64,000 nt of DNA from Thermoanaerobacterales bacterium (lineage in GTDB: Bacteria > Bacillota > Thermosediminibacteria > Thermosediminibacterales > Tepidanaerobacteraceae): positions 1 to 64,000 of the forward strand of contig DUMA01000004.1 of the NCBI GenBank assembly GCA_012840135.1, given 5' to 3'. This document shows positions 60,011 to 64,000 of this stretch, in pieces. The notes beneath the pieces were generated by a model that did not search any database, was not told the origin of the DNA, and was given only the letters and a program-made list of their open reading frames with translations. Within the stretch, counting starts at the first letter, position 1. Each line of letters begins with the position of its first letter. The position numbers and the translations under genes are program-made.

Positions 60011-61345
60011 TTGAAGGAGGAGATTTCCATTTCCAGCGGGTCGGACGGCTTTTTAGAAAACTTTTTCAGTCTGTCAAAGAACGGGACGAATGTCAGGACG
60101 GAGGTCCTGGCAGGTATCACAACCTTTGTGACCATGGCTTACATCCTGCTTGTAAACCCGACCGTATTAAAAGATGCGGGCCTCGATCAGGGAGCAGTGT
60201 TCATGGCCACGGCCCTGGCATCGGCCATATCCACGCTTTTCATGGGGCTTTACGCCAATTATCCCTTTGCTTTGGCTCCGGGCATGGGGCTCAATGCATT
60301 CTTTGCGTATGTTATGGTAGGCAAGATGGGAATCGCATGGCAGACGGCGCTGGGAGCAGTGTTCCTTTCCGGTATTATAGCTGTTATAGTGACCCTGACT
60401 GGCTTAAGGGAGCTTTTGATAAGGGCCATACCGCTTCCATTGAAGCATGCGGTGGGCGCTGGCATTGGCCTTTTCATCGCATTCATTGGTCTTAAAAATG
60501 CAGGTATAGTTGTAAGCAACCAGGCAACTTTTGTGGACCTCGGAAATTTCACAGACCCAAAAGTTCTTCTTGCCACCATAGGTTTAATAATTATGGCAGT
60601 GCTGGTAGCCCGGGGAGTAAAGGGCGGTATACTGCTGGGGATAATAATTACGACCATTATCGGAATCCCCATGGGCATCACCAAACTGCCCGCTTCCCTC
60701 ATCTCGGCACCGCCCAGCATGGCGCCGGGACTTTTCAAGCTAAATATCATGGATGCCCTGAAGTTATCTATGTATCCCGTAATATTTTCGCTGTTTTTTG
60801 CGGACCTCTTCGACACCATCGGAACTTTTGTGGGTGTGGCCAGCCGCACCGGCATGATCGATGAGAAGGGTAACCTCAAGAGGGGAAATAAAGCCCTGTT
60901 TGCGGACTCCATAGGTACAGTAATAGGTTCGCTGCTGGGGACCAGCAATACCACCACCTATGTGGAAAGTGCCGCAGGTGTCAGCGTTGGAGGCAGGACA
61001 GGCCTCACCTCGGTGGTTGTATCGTTGTTATTTATCGCCAGCATCATCTTTTCACCTATAGCTCTGGCAGTTCCCGGGGAGGCTACAGCTCCGGCACTGA
61101 TCATAGTTGGTATTTTCATGGCCACCAGTCTCAATGAAATAAAATTCAATGATTTTTATGAGGCATTTCCCGCTTTTCTCACAGCAGTTTTAATGCCCCT
61201 GACGTTCAGTATTTCTTTGGGACTTTCGGTGGGATTTATCGCTTATACGGCTCTTATGCTGCTTTCCGGAAGAGGGAAAGAAGTCCACTGGATGATGTAT
61301 GTTCTTGCAATAACTTTTACCCTGTATTTTGCATTTATCAGATAA
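60011..61345 (+). CDS. NCS2 purine permease (AzgA/PbuG-like)
   Basis: Membrane permease for hypoxanthine/guanine/adenine, 444 residues, 12-14 helices. GITTFVTMAYILLVNPTVL and ATALASAISTLFMGLYANYP are family hallmarks, as are FALAPGMGLNAFFAY (substrate-site region), FADLFDTIGTFVGVASR and GTSNTTTYVESAAG. The TTG at 60011 follows AGGAGG by 7 bases. It is controlled by the guanine riboswitch directly upstream, fixing its role as a purine-base importer. Confidence 0.95.
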   Translation: MKEEISISSGSDGFLENFFSLSKNGTNVRTEVLAGITTFVTMAYILLVNPTVLKDAGLDQGAVFMATALASAISTLFMGLYANYPFALAPGMGLNAFFAYVMVGKMGIAWQTALGAVFLSGIIAVIVTLTGLRELLIRAIPLPLKHAVGAGIGLFIAFIGLKNAGIVVSNQATFVDLGNFTDPKVLLATIGLIIMAVLVARGVKGGILLGIIITTIIGIPMGITKLPASLISAPPSMAPGLFKLNIMDALKLSMYPVIFSLFFADLFDTIGTFVGVASRTGMIDEKGNLKRGNKALFADSIGTVIGSLLGTSNTTTYVESAAGVSVGGRTGLTSVVVSLLFIASIIFSPIALAVPGEATAPALIIVGIFMATSLNEIKFNDFYEAFPAFLTAVLMPLTFSISLGLSVGFIAYTALMLLSGRGKEVHWMMYVLAITFTLYFAFIR

Positions 61346-61364
61346 ATATTGAAATTAATAGGGT

Positions 61365-61401
61365 AGACAAAAGCCGCATCCAGTGCGGCTTTTGTCTTTT
61401 A
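61365..61401 (+). terminator. strong terminator of the purine permease gene
   Basis: AGACAAAAGCCGCA pairs with TGCGGCTTTTGTCT, a perfect 14-bp stem with a 5-base loop, followed by TTTT. Confidence 0.95.
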
Positions 61402-61471
61402 CGGTATTTCTATAGAAATAAAAATGAACCCTGCGGCAGGAAAAATATAGATTATGTTGAATAAATATATA

Positions 61472-61545
61472 TTAGTAAATTTTTGTTAGTAAATTTTTGT
61501 TTGTTGATTTTTTATGTAAATGATGATAGTCTATATAACATAGAC
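61472..61545 (+). promoter_or_regulatory. tandem repeat and palindrome upstream of livK
   Basis: TTAGTAAATTTTTG occurs twice head to tail (61472-61485, 61486-61499), followed by the inverted repeat GTCTAT-ATAAC-ATAGAC (61529-61545). These lie 125-200 bases before livK, where its promoter should be, but no convincing hexamers could be assigned. Nothing else was seen in 61402-61669. Confidence 0.4.
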
Positions 61546-61669
61546 ATGTGCGCTTCGACTGTAGACAAAGGGGGTGTTTAGATAATCCGTATAAAAGCGC
61601 GCCAGAAATTTTTTATCAGTTTTTACACAGCCCTGGAATTAAAAAATTATTGGGGGAGGAAATTTGTAA

Positions 61670-62926
61670 ATGAGAATAAAGAAGATAAACAGTATCAATA
61701 AGTTACTGGTTTTTACAGTGGTGCTACTATTGGTTCTTTCGGCATTTTTGGCAGGATGCGGAAGCAAACAATCTTCCGAATCAAATAAACCCGCCGAGTC
61801 GGAGCAGGCCACCGATTCGGGCAAATCCGATTCGAATCAGTCTTCCAGTGAATCTTCCGATGATGTCATCCGGATCGGCGTATACGAGCCCATGACCGGC
61901 GCCAGCGCCGCCGGCGGTCAGATGACCGTGGAAGGCATCAACCTGGCCAACGAAATGTTCCCGGAAGTTCTGGGAAAGAAAATAAAGCTTTTCCTTGTTG
62001 ACAACAAGACGGACAAGACCGAAGCCGCCAATGCTGTATCCCGCCTGATACAGCAAAACAAGGTCAGCGTTATCATAGGTTCCTACGGCAGCTCCCTTTC
62101 CATGGCCGGCGGTCAGGTGGCAAAGGATGCAAAAGTTCCCGTGGTAGGATGCTCTCCCACAAACCCGCTGGTGACGTTAAATAACGACTATTACTTCAGG
62201 GTATGCTTCATTGACCCATTCCAGGGCAAGGTCATGGCAAAATATGCCTTCAACACCCTTAAGGCAAAAAAGGCAGCCATAATCATGGACGTATCCAATG
62301 ACTATTCGGTAGGTCTTTCCAATTACTTTAAACAGGCTTTTGTGGAACTTACGGGCGATAAGAATGCCATAGTGGCCGAAGCCAAGTACAAGACAGGCGA
62401 CCAGGAGTTTACAGCTCAGCTTACTGGCATAAAGGATCTTAATCCCGACGTGATTTTCGCTCCGGGAAACTACGGCGAGTCAGCACTTCTCATAAAGCAA
62501 GCAAGAGATCTCGGCATAAAGGCACCGTTCCTGGGCGGCGACACTTACGAAGCTCCAGAATTTATCCAGATAGGCGGCCAGGCGGTTGAAGGCGTCGCCT
62601 TCAGCACCCATTACACGGCAGAGGCTCCAGTGACCGAAGTATCAAAGCAATTCCTGGATGCTTACAAGCAGAAGTACGGCAAGGATCCCACAGCCTTTGC
62701 TGCTTTGGGCTTTGACGCATACCTTGTGGCAAGAGATGCCATCGAAAGGGCAGGTTCCGCAGAACCCCAGGCCATAAGGGACGCGCTGGCCAAGACCCAG
62801 GACTTTAAAGGAGCCACTGGCATCATTACATTGGATGAAAACGGCGATGCCAACAAGAGCGCCGTCATCAAACAGGTCAAAGATGGAAAATTTGTCTATG
62901 TAGAGACCATTCAGCCGGATAAATGA
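61670..62926 (+). CDS. livK: branched-chain amino acid ABC substrate-binding lipoprotein
   Basis: Extracytoplasmic receptor of the Liv/HAAT importer, 418 residues. Lipobox LAGC (Cys30), a Ser/Glu-rich linker, then a type I periplasmic-binding fold beginning IRIGVYEPMTGASAAGGQMT. SVIIGSYGSSLSMAGGQVA, PTNPLVTLNNDYYFRVCFID and DVIFAPGNYGESALLIKQA are typical LivJ/LivK blocks. GGGGGAGG lies 10 bases before the ATG. First gene of an operon with livH and livM. Confidence 0.93.
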   Translation: MRIKKINSINKLLVFTVVLLLVLSAFLAGCGSKQSSESNKPAESEQATDSGKSDSNQSSSESSDDVIRIGVYEPMTGASAAGGQMTVEGINLANEMFPEVLGKKIKLFLVDNKTDKTEAANAVSRLIQQNKVSVIIGSYGSSLSMAGGQVAKDAKVPVVGCSPTNPLVTLNNDYYFRVCFIDPFQGKVMAKYAFNTLKAKKAAIIMDVSNDYSVGLSNYFKQAFVELTGDKNAIVAEAKYKTGDQEFTAQLTGIKDLNPDVIFAPGNYGESALLIKQARDLGIKAPFLGGDTYEAPEFIQIGGQAVEGVAFSTHYTAEAPVTEVSKQFLDAYKQKYGKDPTAFAALGFDAYLVARDAIERAGSAEPQAIRDALAKTQDFKGATGIITLDENGDANKSAVIKQVKDGKFVYVETIQPDK

Positions 62927-62960
62927 TTATGCAGCTCGGAGAGAGCGCGTGTTTTGCCAG

Positions 62961-62994
62961 ATCTGTCCGGGATTTGCCCCCGGACAGATTTTTA
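62961..62994 (+). terminator. intercistronic hairpin livK-livH
   Basis: ATCTGTCCGGG pairs with CCCGGACAGAT (11 bp, 7-base loop), followed by TTTTT. A partial terminator here would keep the binding protein in excess over the permease. Confidence 0.85.
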
Positions 62995-63027
62995 ATGAGA
63001 AGGAATAGTCGAGAGGAGGGATTATTG

Positions 63028-63921
63028 TTGACTTTTGAACTTTTCCTGCAGCACCTTATAAACGGCATTTCCCTGGGAAGCCTTTACGCCCTGATAGCCA
63101 TCGGCTATACTATGGTGTACGGCATAGTGAGGCTGATTAATTTTGCCCATGGAGATATAATCATGCTGGCGGCATACTTTGTATTCTTCGGCGTGGGGCT
63201 GTTTCACATGCCCTGGTGGCTGTCAGCGCTGCTTTCCATAGTTCTCACCGCCCTTGTAGGCATGGGCATAGAGAAGGCGGCTTACAAGCCTCTGAGGGAT
63301 GCTCCCCGGATCTCCATTTTGATTTCAGCCATAGGGGTATCGTTTTTCTTGGAGAATTTCGGCATAGTAGTATTCGGAGGCAGGCCCCAGGCCTTCTATT
63401 CTCCGAAAGTTTTCCAGGGGGTTATCAAGCTGGGGAATGTCTCCATCATAAATCTAGGCATCATAATACCGGTGATTACTATAATACTTTTAATGGGGCT
63501 CGTCTATATCGTAAACAATACCAGGACGGGCATGGCCATGAGGGCATGTTCCAAAGACATCGACACGGCAAAGCTGATGGGAATCGATGTGGACCGCATT
63601 ATTTCCTTTACCTTCGGCCTGGGCTCGGCTCTGGCGGCGGTGGGAGGTATCATGTGGGGGTTGAAATATCCGCAACTACATCCCCTCATAGGCATCATGC
63701 CAGGATTAAAATGTTTCATAGCCGCCGTGGTGGGCGGTATCGGCAATATCCCGGGAGCCATGCTGGGAGGTTTCATCCTGGGAATCGGAGAAATTCTGCT
63801 GGTGGCGTTTTTGCCCGGCCTTTCAGGGTACAGGGATGCCTTTGCCTTCATTATTCTGATATTGATACTGCTCTTCAGACCTACCGGTATCCTGGGCGAA
63901 AAAGTGGCGGAGAAGGTGTAG
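63028..63921 (+). CDS. livH: branched-chain amino acid ABC permease
   Basis: Inner-membrane permease, about 297 residues and 8 helices. LQHLINGISLGSLYALIAIG and YTMVYGIVRLINFAHGDIIM form the LivH N-terminal signature. Later come MGIDVDRIISFTFGLGSALA and LKCFIAAVVGGIGNIPGAM, which include the coupling-helix region. The TTG at 63028 follows GGAGG by 8 bases; TTG 63025 is an alternative, and the longer upstream frame crosses the hairpin. Confidence 0.93.
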   Translation: MTFELFLQHLINGISLGSLYALIAIGYTMVYGIVRLINFAHGDIIMLAAYFVFFGVGLFHMPWWLSALLSIVLTALVGMGIEKAAYKPLRDAPRISILISAIGVSFFLENFGIVVFGGRPQAFYSPKVFQGVIKLGNVSIINLGIIIPVITIILLMGLVYIVNNTRTGMAMRACSKDIDTAKLMGIDVDRIISFTFGLGSALAAVGGIMWGLKYPQLHPLIGIMPGLKCFIAAVVGGIGNIPGAMLGGFILGIGEILLVAFLPGLSGYRDAFAFIILILILLFRPTGILGEKVAEKV

Positions 63922-64000
63922 ATGATGGGATTGAAAAGTATCAACAGAATATTTCTATCTATTGCTGCAATAGCGGTAGTTTTTGCATTTTTAATCTGGG
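63922..64000 (+). CDS. livM: branched-chain amino acid ABC permease LivM, 5' fragment
   Basis: The window ends 26 codons into the frame. The start (MMGLKSINRIFLS, then a hydrophobic helix IAAIAVVFAFLIW) fits LivM, and gene order after livK-livH supports it. GAAGGTG precedes the ATG at 63922, directly after the livH stop. Identity rests mainly on position. Confidence 0.75.
   Translation, partial: MMGLKSINRIFLSIAAIAVVFAFLIW

Overview
This window looks like chromosome from an anaerobic, spore-forming, probably moderately thermophilic Firmicute of the class Clostridia (Thermoanaerobacterales/Thermosediminibacterales-like). That placement is an inference. It rests on a single-chain pyruvate:ferredoxin oxidoreductase, a CwlD spore-cortex amidase, an S-layer-homology remnant, a sodium-pump decarboxylase beta subunit, strong Shine-Dalgarno (SD) sites, frequent TTG starts and a purine riboswitch. 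No rRNA, CRISPR array, prophage or intact insertion sequence was seen.

Layout. 0-8 kb: PFOR, DNA polymerase IV, a repeat-rich coiled-coil protein, a DUF72 protein and a HAD phosphatase. 8-15.5 kb: an ATP-grasp ligase, an OmpR-type two-component pair whose likely target (a large TPR lipoprotein) follows behind a tandem-repeat operator, and an M1-type metallopeptidase. 15.8-25.9 kb: a complete four-gene Wadjet (JetABCD; TIGR02677/02678/02680/02679) SMC-type anti-plasmid system, with murJ translationally overlapping its last gene. 25.9-29.8 kb: a PucR regulator, an intact VapBC module, a carbohydrate ABC ATPase behind a PhoP-box-like array, and decayed HicB and retropepsin-like genes. 30-38.9 kb: a sugar operon running from a ROK regulator through ROK kinase, GatY-type aldolase, SIS isomerase and PfkB kinase to a MglBAC-type importer. 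Together these could take an unphosphorylated hexose from outside the cell to triose phosphates. 39-44 kb: a degenerate patch with an SLH fragment, an AAA/PD-(D/E)XK gene between two copies of a 41-bp sequence, decarboxylase beta/gamma-like subunits, and a toxin-antitoxin remnant. 44-50.4 kb: PRTase, mannose-1-phosphate guanylyltransferase, CapA, a Cys-rich mini-protein, an MFS exporter, and threonine dehydratase. 50.7-58.3 kb: an ammonium transporter with a GlnR/TnrA-type box, KduD, CwlD, signal peptidase, two tRNAs with C34 anticodons, a HicB antitoxin, a 36-residue peptide gene, YlqH/YlqG-like flagellar-export paralogues, and a double FMN-binding lipoprotein. 58.6-64 kb: carA, a guanine riboswitch with a purine permease, and the start of a branched-chain amino acid (Liv) ABC operon cut by the window end.

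The regulatory reading matters as much as the genes. The best signals are a TGTNA-N7-TNACA box centred about 49 bases upstream of the predicted amt start site, two arrays of TTAAC-like hexamers at 10-11 bp period, an SD-occluding hairpin in front of cwlD, and a riboswitch expression platform with three mutually exclusive pairings. The most interesting metabolic proposal is the PTS-independent, tagatose-style hexose operon. The Wadjet system is intact but belongs to a described family. Start codons were chosen by SD placement; several differ from the longest open frame.
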